This document shows, piece by piece, positions 37,119 to 45,179 of a stretch of 64,000 nt of DNA. Where the stretch lies: assembly GCA_963665735.1 (NCBI GenBank), contig OY762444.1, positions 2,604,001 to 2,668,000 on the forward strand. The letters run 5' to 3'. Positions within the stretch are counted from its first letter, which is position 1. The number at the start of each line of letters is the position of its first letter. The translations under genes were made by a program, and so were the position numbers. The stretch comes from CATOSK01 sp963665735. GTDB lineage: Bacteria; Chloroflexota; Dehalococcoidia; Lucifugimonadales; UBA3495. The notes beneath the pieces are model-generated. The model saw nothing but the letters and a program-made list of their open reading frames with translations. It did no database searches and was not told the DNA's origin.

Positions 37119-37900
37119 CTAGGGCGTGTTGACACTAAGTTGTCGGAAAAAAGCCTCATAGACGCAGGCCAAGGTCACATACCCCAGGTACATCCAATCC
37201 AGCTTGTCGTAGCGGGTGAAGACCCGCCGGAACCCCTTCAGTCGCCGGATCAACCGTTCCACGATGTTCCGCTGAGCGTATAGCTCCCGGCTGTACTCCC
37301 ACCGGACTTTCCGATGCCGCCGGGGAGGTACCGTCGGAATGTAGCCCAACTCCTCCGCCAGTTGCCGGGTCGCGTTCCCCTCATAAGCCCGGTCCATGAC
37401 CAGGTCCCGCGGTTCCGCAAGGCGGCCTACCCGCGTCAGCAGTTTCCGTCCTTCCACCCCGTCATGGGCCTGGCCCGGAGAGAGGGAGCAGGCCAGGCTG
37501 GTCCGCTCATCGGCGGCCATCAGGTGGACTTTGGTATTCCAGCCACCGTGGGACTTGCCAATGGCTTGCGGCCCATGTTTTTTAAGGCGCCAGCGCCGTC
37601 GGGATGCACCTTGACACTGGTGGAGTCCAACGCTGCCAGCCCGGTTTCCGCCCAGGTCTCCCCCGTCTCTTGCAGGTATTCCATCACCTGCCGCATCAGT
37701 CCCTTCCGGTTCCACCGATACCAGCGCTGATAGAAGGTGTTCCAGTTGCCCACGCTGTCCGGCAAACCCCGCCACTTGCAGCCGTTCTCCGTGGCGTAGA
37801 GAATCACGTTCAGCACTTCCAGGTTGCCGTGGCGGACGTTGCCCCGGTGCTTGGGAAAGAGATGCGCTATTCGCTGGTATTGCGCCTCGGTAATTTCCAC
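37119..37900 (-). CDS. IS5-family transposase OrfAB (copy 1), programmed -1 frameshift
   Basis: OrfA starts at ATG 37900 (MEITEAQYQRIAHLFPKHRG) and alone ends at 37520 after 126 aa. It includes GCKWRGLPDSVGNWNTFYQR and the first catalytic Asp region LAALDSTSVKVHPDG. At the heptamer A_AAA_AAC (37577-37583 on the minus strand) a -1 slip continues into HGPQAIGKSHGGWNTKVHL, MDRAYEGNATRQLAEELG, RNIVERLIRRLKGFRRVFTR, completing a DDE transposase that ends at 37119. The stop lies in the duplicated target TA. Confidence 0.9.
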
Positions 37901-38007
37901 GCCGCCGCCTCCCCGCCCAGCTCTTTGTCCCGCTATCTTACTACCTCCGATTCCCCATTGCCTGGCCCATCTTTACCCAATTCCACCCTTTTTGTGTCAA
38001 CACGCCC
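37122..38007 (-). mobile_element. IS5-like insertion sequence, copy 1
   Basis: 886 bp with inverted ends GGGCGTGTTGACAC and a TA duplication (37120-37121 and 38008-38009). It encodes two overlapping transposase frames. It is nearly identical to copy 2 at 61657-62543, which is in the opposite orientation and one base longer. Insertion disrupted the RHH-like gene. Confidence 0.92.
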
Positions 38008-38023
38008 TAATTGCCTTCGTCAT

Positions 38024-38228
38024 GTTTCTCCTGCGGCCAGTAGTCGGTGTTCAGTGACCGGGGTGGGTGGGGTCTGTTCGCATTGCTATCGCGCTGGCGA
38101 TAGCTGATCCCGCCGGCGACCTGCCGGTCACTTCCGGCCGGTGGCCACTGGTTGGTGAATAGTGATTAGTTCGGGGCCGGGGGGACTAGTCACTAGCCGC
38201 TAATCACTGGTGGGGCGGGGATTGTCCA
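38024..38228 (-). repeat. Hairpin-mosaic intergenic repeat
   Basis: Minus strand words: GGTGGATAGTGGAC, ACTAATCACTATTCACCAAC, CGGCCGGAAGTGACCGGCAG then GTCGCCGGCGGGATCAGC, and the hairpin GCTATCGCCAGCGCGATAGC. The CCGGAA-stem-TGACGGGA-AGCTATC order matches 40.9-41.1 kb with different stem bases. No coding potential is seen. Confidence 0.6.
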
Positions 38229-38497
38229 CTATCCACCATTAAGGCTGTTGCTGCAACGGCAGTCGTGCCAGACGTCGGCGGAGACCTCGCCGCCGTTTAT
38301 GCCGTTCACCAGGTCGGCGACGAAGGTGATGGCCTTGAGTTGCACCAGGTCGGCCTGGGGGTTCGATTCCCGGAGTTCGTACTCCTCCGCCGTCCGGAGT
38401 GCACGGCCAAGTCCCCGTCCTCGTCCGTTGTCACAGCTTCAATGATGGCCTGGTCGATGTAGGAGTGGGCCACCGCCCGCAGGGTGTTCAGGTCCAT
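38229..38497 (-). CDS. Hypothetical protein, frameshifted
   Basis: ATG 38497 preceded by AAGGTGG. The first frame encodes MDLNTLRAVAHSYIDQAIIE then AVTTDEDGDLAV; near 38400 the sense continues in the next frame as RTAEEYELRESNPQADLVQL and VADLVNGINGGEVSADVWHD, ending CRCSNSLNGG at TAG 38229. That last stop sits inside the GGTGGATAGT repeat word. About 84 aa when rejoined. Function unknown. Confidence 0.5.
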
Positions 38498-38510
38498 GAC
38501 TTCCACCTTA

Positions 38511-39158
38511 TCATCTTGCTGTCCGGCAGGGTTTCCAGTTCCGGGTCCAATGTTCGCCCGTCTGGACGTGGTCGGCGCGGACGCTCTTGAAGACCCGGCG
38601 GGGAAATTCCTCCTGGCTGAACCCGGCGGTATATCTTACAACCACCCCCTACCGTCCTCCCCCCAGGATGGAGGACTCCCTAAGGGCTTCCCGCAAACAT
38701 TCTTCCAGTTCCTCTCCGGAGTCGAACCTGGCCCTTATCAGAACCGGGACCGTCGGGATGTCTAACCGCTCCGCGACGGCTTCGACTTCGGGAAAGGACA
38801 GGAACCGCCCGTCCTCCAGGGCGGCGAAGATATAGAGGGTGCGTTCTTCGGGCACGGGATCGTAGGCGATGCTGTGAACCCCGTAGATGTCCTCGGCGTA
38901 GAGGCACAGTCCGGGTTGTCCCCGGAGCTTCCAGCCGTGATGCTTGCGGGCCATGGCCAGCCAGGGCGACTGCAAGTCTCCGCCGCGGCTGAGGACCCGC
39001 CCCTCGTGGATTAGTACGCTGCTGCCATCCAGCTTCTAGGTGACGGTGAGGTCCGCTCCGAGGAATTCTCCGGCGTGCCGGGTGGTACGGTCTCTCCGCG
39101 GCTTGGAGGGCGACGTGGGCCAGCAGGGAGTCCGGGGACAGGCCGGCGGTTCGGTCAC
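38511..39158 (-). CDS. RNA ligase (Rnl family) with two in-frame TAG codons
   Basis: GTG 39158 after GAGGAGAA. About 215 codons: PRTPCWPTSPS, DLTVT, TAG (39036-39038), KLDGSSVLIHEGRVLSRGG; GLCLYAEDIYGVHSIAYDPV; LYIFAALEDGR; ILGGGR, TAG (38649-38651), GVVVRYTAGFSQEEF; and the C-terminal VQTGEHWTRNWKP. KLDGSS is nucleotidyltransferase motif I with the adenylated Lys, LYAEDIYG fits motif III and GVVVR motif IV. Glu normally precedes both motif I (TEKxDG) and motif IV (EGVVVR), exactly where the TAGs are. With TAG as stop the gene is dead; with Glu it is a full RNA ligase. Stop TGA 38511. Confidence 0.8.
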
Positions 39159-39168
39159 GGCGTTCTCC

Positions 39169-39498
39169 TCAGGCCTCGTATGGGCCGATGATCCGCCCGT
39201 TCCACAGCGCGCCGGTGGGAGCATGGCGGCGCTTGATGAAGTCCCGGACGGCTCCCCGGGGAGGCGGCGAAGCCCCCCGCTTCCGGTCCCATTCGTCGCC
39301 TCCCTCCACCAGGTACTCCTCCAGCTCCTCCTCGGTTGCGAAGGCGGGGGTCACCGGGGTTCCCTCGGATATGGTCTCGTACACCTGGAATCAGGTGTCC
39401 TCGCTCCGGTACTTCTCGTCGAATCGGGGGACGTACTCTCCCCGATGGTCCCGGGGGTGTTCCCACCCCGGCGGCGCCAGCCTGATTTCCCTGCCCAT
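39169..39498 (-). CDS. Hypothetical phage-like protein with in-frame TGA
   Basis: ATG 39498 with GGAGGAGAAG upstream. Reads MGREIRLAPPGWEHPRDHRG, KYRSEDT, TGA (39391-39393), FQVYETISEGTPVTPAF, EELEEYLVEGGDEWDRKRG and ends IIGPYEA at 39169 (TGA overlapping the leader of the RNA ligase). The TGA stands where a Trp would fit: small phage proteins with Wx-x-W/Y-E-T-x-SEGxPxSPxF are familiar. A TGG to TGA change is the simplest account. Function unknown. Confidence 0.6.
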
Positions 39499-39515
39499 GT
39501 CTCTTCTCCTCCGGT

Positions 39516-39853
39516 TCAGTAGAGGGGGATCAGTTCCCCGTCGTCTTCCTCGAAATCCTCTCCCCAGTGGATGACGGCGATGCCGGTCTTCTCGTCGGAT
39601 TCGATGAAGTTCCAGTTCAGGAAGTCCTTCGCCTCCTCGGGGAAATCCGGCACGCTGTCCGCCAGAACTTGGGCGATTATCTGCTGGCGTTCGGGGTAGT
39701 TGGAGACGGCGCGGGGTCCAGGGTCACGCCGAACTTCCACAATTGGAAGGTGCCGGGGACGACGCAGGAATCCCCCTCCACGCAGGGGTTCTCGGGCTCC
39801 TCGAAGACGGGTTCCAGACCCGACCGGGCGATGCGTCCTAAGACCGTTTCCAT
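39516..39853 (-). CDS. Hypothetical protein, frameshifted; may continue the preceding ORF
   Basis: From ATG 39853: METVLGRIARSGLEPVFEEP, CVEGDSCVVPGTFQLWKFGV; near 39708 the sense moves to another frame (SNYPERQQIIAQVLADSVPD, later IHWGEDFEEDDGELIPLY). ATG 39853 lacks a ribosome site and is in phase with the ORF upstream across a single TAG (39857-39859), so the two may be one gene. Function unknown. Confidence 0.45.
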
Positions 39854-39856
39854 CCG

Positions 39857-40042
39857 CTAGGGCACGGTTACGGTGAGACGCCAGCTGTCGTCAAGGTTGA
39901 TCTTCTGAACCACGTGGATTATTTCTTCCCTTTCCGGGCCGGCGATGTCCGCCACTTAGTTGTCGAAGAAGGCCCGCAGGTCGTCCTCCTCCTCCGGCAG
40001 CCGGTCGCTCGGGAAGTGGACGTGGTACACGTTGCTGTTCAA
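39857..40042 (-). CDS. Hypothetical protein with in-frame TAA
   Basis: TTG start at 40042 behind AAGGAGAAGAG. Sequence MNSNVYHVHFPSDRLPEEED, FFDN, TAA (39956-39958), VADIAGPEREEIIHVVQKIN, LDDSWRLTVTVP, then TAG 39857. Both stops are in phase with the METVLGRIARSG frame that follows. Function unknown. Confidence 0.45.
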
Positions 40043-40190
40043 GGTCTCTTCTCCTTGGGAGTTTCTGTTCCGATTATGGACTCCGGGATGGTGGGATAGC
40101 AACGGGGCAATGTCGTTGTTACGTGTGTCTTCCCATCGTTACGGTTTCCCCGGGACGGCGGCGTGGTTGAGTCCCACCCTTTTCCTCCCG

Positions 40191-40664
40191 TCACAGGTCG
40201 GAGAAATACCTGGCTTTGAACCGGGCGTGGGCCTCCCGGAGACACTCCCTGAGCGCGGGCATGGCGGCCTGCTCGTAGTCGGCGAGGCTCAGCCGCCGGG
40301 GGAAGTGGCGCTGCTCCAGCCAGTCCGTGAAGGATTGCCGGGTGGACTTGGAATCCTCCGGGTTGCCGTACCAGCGGGTCCCCCGGACGCATCTCGAATA
40401 CTCCTGGTAGAGCAGGACGATTATCCAGTCGCTGCCCTCCTCCAGTTCCGCTTCCGCGTACCGGGACCGGTGGGCGTCGTTCACCCATTCCAGTACGGAT
40501 TCTGCCCGTTCCAGTTTTTTGCGGGCAATTTCCACGTACCGGTCTTCGTATGGGATGCTCTCCGCCTTCCGGATCACGCCTTGGGCGCTGTTCTGATGGA
40601 ACCGGGCCATCTCCTCGATGGCTTCCAGTATTCCTGGTTCGGGCCGGTCGTTGGCCAGGGTCAT
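40191..40664 (-). CDS. Hypothetical helical protein
   Basis: 157 aa, intact. ATG 40664 overlaps the stop of the upstream gene. Charged, mainly helical (ILEAIEEMARFHQNSAQGVI, ARKKLERAESVLEWVNDAHR), with a conserved-looking aromatic core RCVRGTRWYG. No known domain recognised. Followed by about 150 bases without a gene. Confidence 0.6.
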   Translation of the reverse strand: MTLANDRPEPGILEAIEEMARFHQNSAQGVIRKAESIPYEDRYVEIARKKLERAESVLEWVNDAHRSRYAEAELEEGSDWIIVLLYQEYSRCVRGTRWYGNPEDSKSTRQSFTDWLEQRHFPRRLSLADYEQAAMPALRECLREAHARFKARYFSDL

Positions 40665-40951
40665 CGGCTTCTTCTCCCGGTGTTGAAGTACTTGTGCCGG
40701 CGGTTCCGGGGACAGTGGCAGCTGGGCAGGTCGCAGGGTACGTCCTGTTCGGCCACCAGTTGTCGCAGTTCCTGGTACTGCTCTTGGTTGATTCCTTGGT
40801 GGGCCAGGGCGAATTCCAGGTCGTCCTGGTCCAGGTGGGCCTGCAAAGCCCGTTGGAAGTACTTGTTGGGGTGTTGGGCGGTCACGGCTCTTCTCCGGTG
40901 TTCGCTACGGATAGCCTCCCGGATATCCTGCTCCCTTCGCATCGCTATCAC
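40661..40951 (-). CDS. Hypothetical protein with C-terminal Cys/His cluster
   Basis: 96 aa, MIAMRREQDIREAIRSEHRR; stop overlaps the next ATG. The C-terminal CDLPSCHCPRNRRHKY could bind zinc. It begins immediately after the hairpin repeat at 40.95 kb. Function unknown. Confidence 0.55.
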   Translation of the reverse strand: MIAMRREQDIREAIRSEHRRRAVTAQHPNKYFQRALQAHLDQDDLEFALAHQGINQEQYQELRQLVAEQDVPCDLPSCHCPRNRRHKYFNTGRRSR

Positions 40952-41141
40952 TTACGTGATAGCTGTTCCCGTCAGCGACTTAATGGTCGCTTCCGGTCAG
41001 TGACCTAACGGTCACTTCCGGCCGGTGTCCGGTGACCGGGGGGACGGGTGAGCTGGCTAATGGCTGCTATCCACCAGCGTGGGGGTGGGGATTGGGGCCT
41101 GAATACTGGTGACTATCCACTGTCGGGGCGTGGGCGGGGGA
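40952..41141 (-). repeat. Hairpin-mosaic intergenic repeat, most complete copy
   Basis: Three consecutive hairpins on the minus strand: GTGACCGTTAGGTCAC, GCGACCATTAAGTCGC and GCTATCACGTAAGTGATAGC, separated by CCGGAA, TGACCGGAA and TGACGGGAACA. Upstream are GGTGGATAGC and AGTGGATAGTCACC words. Stem bases differ but pairing is kept, which suggests selection on structure. Confidence 0.7.
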
Positions 41142-41390
41142 TTATCCGCCGGCGTGGGGCTGGGGGGTGATGCGCAGCACGTTCCCGTCGTCGTCCACCA
41201 CCGCGAAGACGGTCTTTCCCAGAATGCTTTCCAAGGCCTTCGGCACGTCTTCCACTTGCAGCGTCACCACCCCGGCGCGCCCGGTGTCCACTTCCAACGT
41301 GGTCCGGCCGGCCGCGAAGTTCAGCTGGAACCCCACCGGCTTGCCCCGGACGTATCCCACGGTTTTCTGCGGTGCCTCGGTCTCCTTCAT
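41142..41390 (-). CDS. Hypothetical protein
   Basis: 82 aa, ATG 41390 overlapping the upstream stop (ATGA). Compact, beta-rich, with VGYVRGKPVGFQLNFAAGRT and VFAVVDDDGNVLRI. The last codons GGC GGA TAA lie in the repeat that follows. Function unknown. Confidence 0.6.
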   Translation of the reverse strand: MKETEAPQKTVGYVRGKPVGFQLNFAAGRTTLEVDTGRAGVVTLQVEDVPKALESILGKTVFAVVDDDGNVLRITPQPHAGG

Positions 41391-41725
41391 CTCTCCCCTC
41401 CGCTTCCCTTAGTCCGGTCGGGGCCGGACCGTTTACTCAAGGTTTCCACGAACCGCTTGATGTGGATCCTGCCGGCGACCATGCCGGCGATCAGCAGGAT
41501 GAAGTGGGCCAGTATGTTTTCCTGCATCTGGGACAGGCCCATGACGGCCAGGGACATCAGGCTCATGCCATAGTGTTCCCAGGCCCTGGAGGTCAGTTCT
41601 TCATCTCTCTCCGGTTCGGGGTGGGGCCGGAGATTGCCGTAGGCCAGCAGGCCGGTGAGGGCCAACGCTCCCGCGATGAGGATGATCGCCAGCAATGTGT
41701 TGAAGAGCGCTCCCAGCAGTTGCAA
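41387..41725 (-). CDS. Small membrane protein
   Basis: 112 aa from TTG 41725 with AGAGGCG upstream. One strong N-terminal membrane segment (LFNTLLAIILIAGALALTGL) and one or two more (ILAHFILLIAGMVAG), with a charged, Arg/Glu-rich loop between. Stop overlaps the next ATG. It follows the Mrr_N-like gene in the same direction. Function unknown. Confidence 0.6.
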   Translation of the reverse strand: MQLLGALFNTLLAIILIAGALALTGLLAYGNLRPHPEPERDEELTSRAWEHYGMSLMSLAVMGLSQMQENILAHFILLIAGMVAGRIHIKRFVETLSKRSGPDRTKGSGGER

Positions 41726-41735
41726 CGTCGCGCCT

Positions 41736-43061
41736 CTACCGCAGGGATTCCCGGAGTTGGTACTCGGGCTCGTTGGGGCCGCCCACCTCGCTGAACCCCG
41801 CCGCGGTGAGTTCCCAGGTTCCCCGGGAGGACTTGTCGCTGAGTTTTCCTTCCGTCACCAGTTCCTTCCGGGCCCACTCGACCATCTTCTTCCACCGGGG
41901 GCGTCCGTTCCCCAGTTTGGCCTCGTCGGCAGGATGCAGGCTTTGCTCCATCCTTTGGTGGACCAGTTCGATGACGGTGTGAGCGGGAGCCTGGCTGCTC
42001 CGTTCCCGTAGGGCCTCCATGATGGGGCGCCGGTAGTTGTTCTGGGGGGTGGAGGGTTCCGGGGGAGCGTTGCACCTCAGGCGGGGTTTTCGTTCCCTGC
42101 CCGGTTCCGGCGCGGGTTTCTCCGGGATTTCCAAGGTGGCGACTTCCGGCGCGGGAACTTCCGGTGTTATGTCTTCATCCGCAGGAATCTCCCGGACCTG
42201 TCCTTCCAGGACGGGCATCTCTGGCGTGGGCGTCTCCTGGATAAGACTCTCAATCGCCGGGACTTCCAGCTTGGGCGCGCCGGTCTCGGGAATCTCCCGG
42301 AAGATGGTTTCCGGGATCGGGTCCTCCCGGTTGAATTCGCCCGGTCCAGAGGTCTTCCTACGGTCGATTCTCCCGGTGATCCGGTTCATCAGGTCGTAGA
42401 ACATCTCCGGGTTGCGGGCCGTGGCCGCTTCCCGGCGGGGTTCCGCCAGGTCCATTATCTTGGACAAGGTGCTGTTGAAGTCGTCCTCCATGGGTGTGGC
42501 GAACCGTTGCATCCGGGCGTAGTTCCGGTGGCTGACCGTCACCGGGTGGTCGGTCTTTCGCTTTGCCTTGGCCTCCGGCTTCGCCGGCTTTTCCTTCTTC
42601 CCGGCCTCCAGGTTCAGCGCCGGCAGTGCCGCCAGCTGCACCCCGTCCAGCCGCAGGTCTTCTTCATCGTACTTGTCGTACTGCCGGCTCTCGTCGTACA
42701 CGGTGCCGGCGACTATTCCGGCGGCGGCGACGAAGAGCTGGATGCCGAAGGGCCATTCGTTGAAGACGTCGCCCCGGTGGAGGTCCCGGAGCCGGGTCAT
42801 CTCCAGTTGCACCGCCGGGGTCATCTCGTGGTTGGGATACGACTCCTCGATGCGCCGGGAGATGACGACGGCCAGCCGCGTCGAGTCCTCTGCCAGGTGG
42901 CCCCGGTCGTAGGGGCTGAAGTCGTGGGCGGTATCCATGACGACGCCCTCCAGGAGGCGGGCGGCGGCGGCCAGGAACCGGAAGGGGAAGTCGTCTCTCC
43001 CCATGGTTTCCGGCTTCTTGGTTTCCGATTCGACGGTTTCCAGGAATTGTTCTGAGTTCAA
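41736..43061 (-). CDS. Protein with C-terminal Mrr_N-like winged helix
   Basis: 441 aa, ATG 43061. The N-terminal helical part (to about 150) has a hydrophobic stretch IQLFVAAAGIVAGTV. The middle (about 250-340) is a Glu/Pro/Ile-rich array of irregular repeats such as EIPETG, EVPAIES, EIPADED. The C-terminus (about 345-435: RRPIMEALRERSSQAPAHTV, RPRWKKMVEWARKELVTEGK, RGTWELTAAG) fits the Mrr N-terminal winged helix found on restriction enzymes. No nuclease motif is visible, so it may be a DNA-binding regulator or an adaptor. Ends at TAG 41736. Confidence 0.65.
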   Translation of the reverse strand: MNSEQFLETVESETKKPETMGRDDFPFRFLAAAARLLEGVVMDTAHDFSPYDRGHLAEDSTRLAVVISRRIEESYPNHEMTPAVQLEMTRLRDLHRGDVFNEWPFGIQLFVAAAGIVAGTVYDESRQYDKYDEEDLRLDGVQLAALPALNLEAGKKEKPAKPEAKAKRKTDHPVTVSHRNYARMQRFATPMEDDFNSTLSKIMDLAEPRREAATARNPEMFYDLMNRITGRIDRRKTSGPGEFNREDPIPETIFREIPETGAPKLEVPAIESLIQETPTPEMPVLEGQVREIPADEDITPEVPAPEVATLEIPEKPAPEPGRERKPRLRCNAPPEPSTPQNNYRRPIMEALRERSSQAPAHTVIELVHQRMEQSLHPADEAKLGNGRPRWKKMVEWARKELVTEGKLSDKSSRGTWELTAAGFSEVGGPNEPEYQLRESLR

Positions 43062-43182
43062 TGCGTGTCTCCTCCGTGGCCCGGGGCCATTGTTCGGTGG
43101 TTGGTGATTGGTGGATAGATGGGGGGTAGGGACTGTTCACTATCCACCGGCGCGGTGGGTGTGGATGTGCGTGGGTTGGAAA
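43062..43182 (-). repeat. Intergenic repeat of the GGTGGATAGT type
   Basis: Minus strand carries GACGGTGGATAGTTTCC, GCCGGTGGATAGTGAACAG and CATCTATCCACCAATCACC. The first word provides the TAG stop of the upstream ATPase. No gene seen. Confidence 0.5.
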
Positions 43183-44298
43183 CTATCCACCGTCTGCCCG
43201 GACGTGAACCTCCCCCAGGGAGTCCTTTTCGACCTTCCACCGCTGCCCTGCTTCCAGGGCCGAGGCGAACTCCGGCCGGCGGCTCACCGCTACGATGGTA
43301 TGGGCCCGGGCGTGTTCGGCCAGGTCCCGGGCCATGGCTTCCAGGCCCTCCGGCGCGCAGTTCCTCCCGGGGTCGTGGACCAGGGCCAGGGCCGGGGGTT
43401 CAGGTTCGTGCAGGGTGACCAGGTGATGCAGCCACTCCAACAGTCCGGCGGACTCGTCAACGGCGTACGTGGTTCCGCCGGTCCGTCGGCTGAAAGCCAG
43501 TACCATCTCGTCGGCCACGGTGGGCGCCGGTTCCACCGGGCTGCGGGGATCCATGTCGGAGACCAGGGCCGACAGCCTGTTCCTCAACCGGTGGAAACCG
43601 GTGGTGTCCCGGCCCCGGATTCTCGTCAGGACGTTCACCAGGTTGGCCCCGGAGGGTTCCAGGGATGGCTTGGGATGGTTGTACCTGGGAACCCGTACCA
43701 GGTCGGGAACAAACCTCCGCGCCTTCCAGCCGGTGAGGAACTTCCAGGTCTCCCGGATTGCCTGGTGGGAGGATCCCATCGTTCCCACGGTTCCCAGGGC
43801 GGTGACCTCCGGTCTGGCCAGGTGCAGGGGTTCCTCCCCGCCTTCCCGTCGGGTGAATTTGCCGTGGCCTCCCCGGAGGTCCAGCAGGGTTTCTTTCCCC
43901 AGTCCCAGCTTCTCCGCTCCAATCCGCGGCTTTCCCAGATCGTCGGGTTCCAGTTCCAGCCGGTAGGTGATGGGGGGCGATGCTGTGTCCTCCCGGATGC
44001 GGGCCTTTAGGACCATGGGCCTCTGGTTCGGGAAGAATTCCCGGTTCACCACCCGTTCGTAACCGTCCCGTTCCAGTTCCTCGAAGGAGCTGCCGGCATC
44101 TCTCCGGACGGTTTCGGCCAGCAGTTCCATGGCGTTCAGCAGGGAGGTCTTGCCGGCGGTCCTGCCGGCGGCGGTCCTGCCGGTCAGTACGGTCAGGGGC
44201 TCCAGGCAGGGGTTTTCCGGGGCCTGGGAGGTGCGGCCCAGGCTGACGTCCCGCAGTCCCCGGTAGTTCTCGACGTGGAATCCTTCCAGGATCGTCAG
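43183..44298 (-). CDS. AAA/OLD-like ATPase
   Basis: About 372 aa. The frame overlaps the upstream TGA as CTGA and has no ATG/GTG/TTG near the conserved start LTILEGFHVENYRGLRDV, so CTG 44298 is the likely start, or an original ATG has changed. Walker A-type loop GRTAAGRTAGKTSLLNAMEL; C-terminal PALALVHDPGRNC stands in the Walker B place with Asp but without the usual Glu, and TIVAVSRRPEFASAL matches the strand after it. RecF/OLD-type ATPases of this build often pair with nucleases in defence loci; no nuclease adjoins it here. Confidence 0.7.
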   Translation of the reverse strand: MTILEGFHVENYRGLRDVSLGRTSQAPENPCLEPLTVLTGRTAAGRTAGKTSLLNAMELLAETVRRDAGSSFEELERDGYERVVNREFFPNQRPMVLKARIREDTASPPITYRLELEPDDLGKPRIGAEKLGLGKETLLDLRGGHGKFTRREGGEEPLHLARPEVTALGTVGTMGSSHQAIRETWKFLTGWKARRFVPDLVRVPRYNHPKPSLEPSGANLVNVLTRIRGRDTTGFHRLRNRLSALVSDMDPRSPVEPAPTVADEMVLAFSRRTGGTTYAVDESAGLLEWLHHLVTLHEPEPPALALVHDPGRNCAPEGLEAMARDLAEHARAHTIVAVSRRPEFASALEAGQRWKVEKDSLGEVHVRADGG

Positions 44299-44747
44299 GC
44301 CTCTTCTCCTCCCTGCCGGGCCCGGGCTATCCAAGCCCGAACCACCTCGACCCCCGGGTGGGGGTCGTACAAACCCATGCCGGCCAGTTCCGGAGGCGCG
44401 GTGTTCTTCACCCGCTCCAGGGCCTGCGCCCGGGCTTGTTCCGGCGCCTCGGCGCCGATGATGACGGTCATGTCCTCCAGGCTCCAGTACTGGCGGAAGG
44501 GAGTGTTTTCGCCCGCCCACCAGGATTGCCGGGTGGTGGGGGCCCATATTCCGGGGTTTTCCTCCAGGGCCTGCGCCACGGCAATGAGTATTTCGTCAGC
44601 GGTGGTGTCGGGGCCGGCTCGGAATTGCCCTATCGTTATGCGGTGGAAGCAGGCCGGTAGCGCGAATGCGGTCGACGCCGGGTGCATTCCCGACTGGGTG
44701 ATTTTGGAGAGTCCGGGTTGTTTGGGGGTTGTCGTTCCGTTGGCCAT
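44295..44747 (-). CDS. N-P-x-x-W family hypothetical protein
   Basis: 150 aa, ATG 44747. Core: TADEILIAVAQALEENPGIW, YWSLEDMTVIIG, ARAQALERVK, then DPHPGVEVVRAWIARARQGG. The last block is nearly identical to that of the gene at 44790-45179, indicating a local duplication. Function unknown. Confidence 0.6.
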   Translation of the reverse strand: MANGTTTPKQPGLSKITQSGMHPASTAFALPACFHRITIGQFRAGPDTTADEILIAVAQALEENPGIWAPTTRQSWWAGENTPFRQYWSLEDMTVIIGAEAPEQARAQALERVKNTAPPELAGMGLYDPHPGVEVVRAWIARARQGGEEA

Positions 44748-44789
44748 TTTCCTCTCTCCTTGTGTTCCACGTCGGGGGAGTTGGTTTCG

Positions 44790-45179
44790 TTATGATTCCT
44801 GCCGGCTGCGCCTCGCCCGGGCGATCCAAGCCCGAACCACCTCTACCCCCGGGTGGGGGTCGTCCAGGTCGTGACCGGAAACCTCCGGCGGCTCGGTTGT
44901 CTTCGCCCTTTCCAAGGCCTCTTCCACGGCTGATTCGGATGCTTGCAAGCCCACCCGGTTGATGATGCTGGCCATGCTGTACTGGCGTCGGTGGGGGCGA
45001 TTTTCGTTCTGTGGCCATGTCGTGGTGGATGTCGCCGGGGCCCAGACTTGGGGGTTGTCGGCCAGCAGCCGGTCCACGGCTTCCAGCAGGTCGTCCTCGG
45101 TGGATTCGGGGCCGACCCGATAATTGTCTATTCTTGGAATGGGCGGCATCTTTGTTTCTCCTTCTCCGGCGCCGCTCAT
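44790..45179 (-). CDS. N-P-x-x-W family hypothetical protein
   Basis: 129 aa, ATG 45179 overlapping the upstream TGA. Core: TEDDLLEAVDRLLADNPQVW, YSMASIINRVGL, then DPHPGVEVVRAWIARARRS. Tandem paralogue of the following gene. Function unknown. Confidence 0.6.
   Translation of the reverse strand: MSGAGEGETKMPPIPRIDNYRVGPESTEDDLLEAVDRLLADNPQVWAPATSTTTWPQNENRPHRRQYSMASIINRVGLQASESAVEEALERAKTTEPPEVSGHDLDDPHPGVEVVRAWIARARRSRQES

Larger units (their letters stand above)
36851..38023 (-). pseudogene. Ribbon-helix-helix-like gene split by an IS insertion
   Basis: Upstream of the IS, GCAGGAGAAAC then ATG 38023 encodes M-T-K-A-I. Removing the IS and one TA restores MTKAIRVSDETWDRIVKLVG then DEGAADRIRRLLDLA, a strand-helix-helix pattern like CopG/Arc repressors, followed by a charged helical tail to the stop at 36851 (about 94 aa in all). 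As it stands the IS end supplies an in-frame ATG at 37159 giving the alien N-terminus MRLFSDNLVSTRP, so a chimeric product lacking the native first strand could still be made. Confidence 0.75.

Noticed and set aside
37119..37159. N-terminus MRLFSDNLVSTRP as a natural gene start
   Set aside because: These codons come from the IS end; the native start is at 38023.
43108..44010. 300-aa plus-strand ORF opposite the ATPase
   Set aside because: Gly/Pro/Gln-rich shadow of the ATPase frame without motifs or ribosome site.
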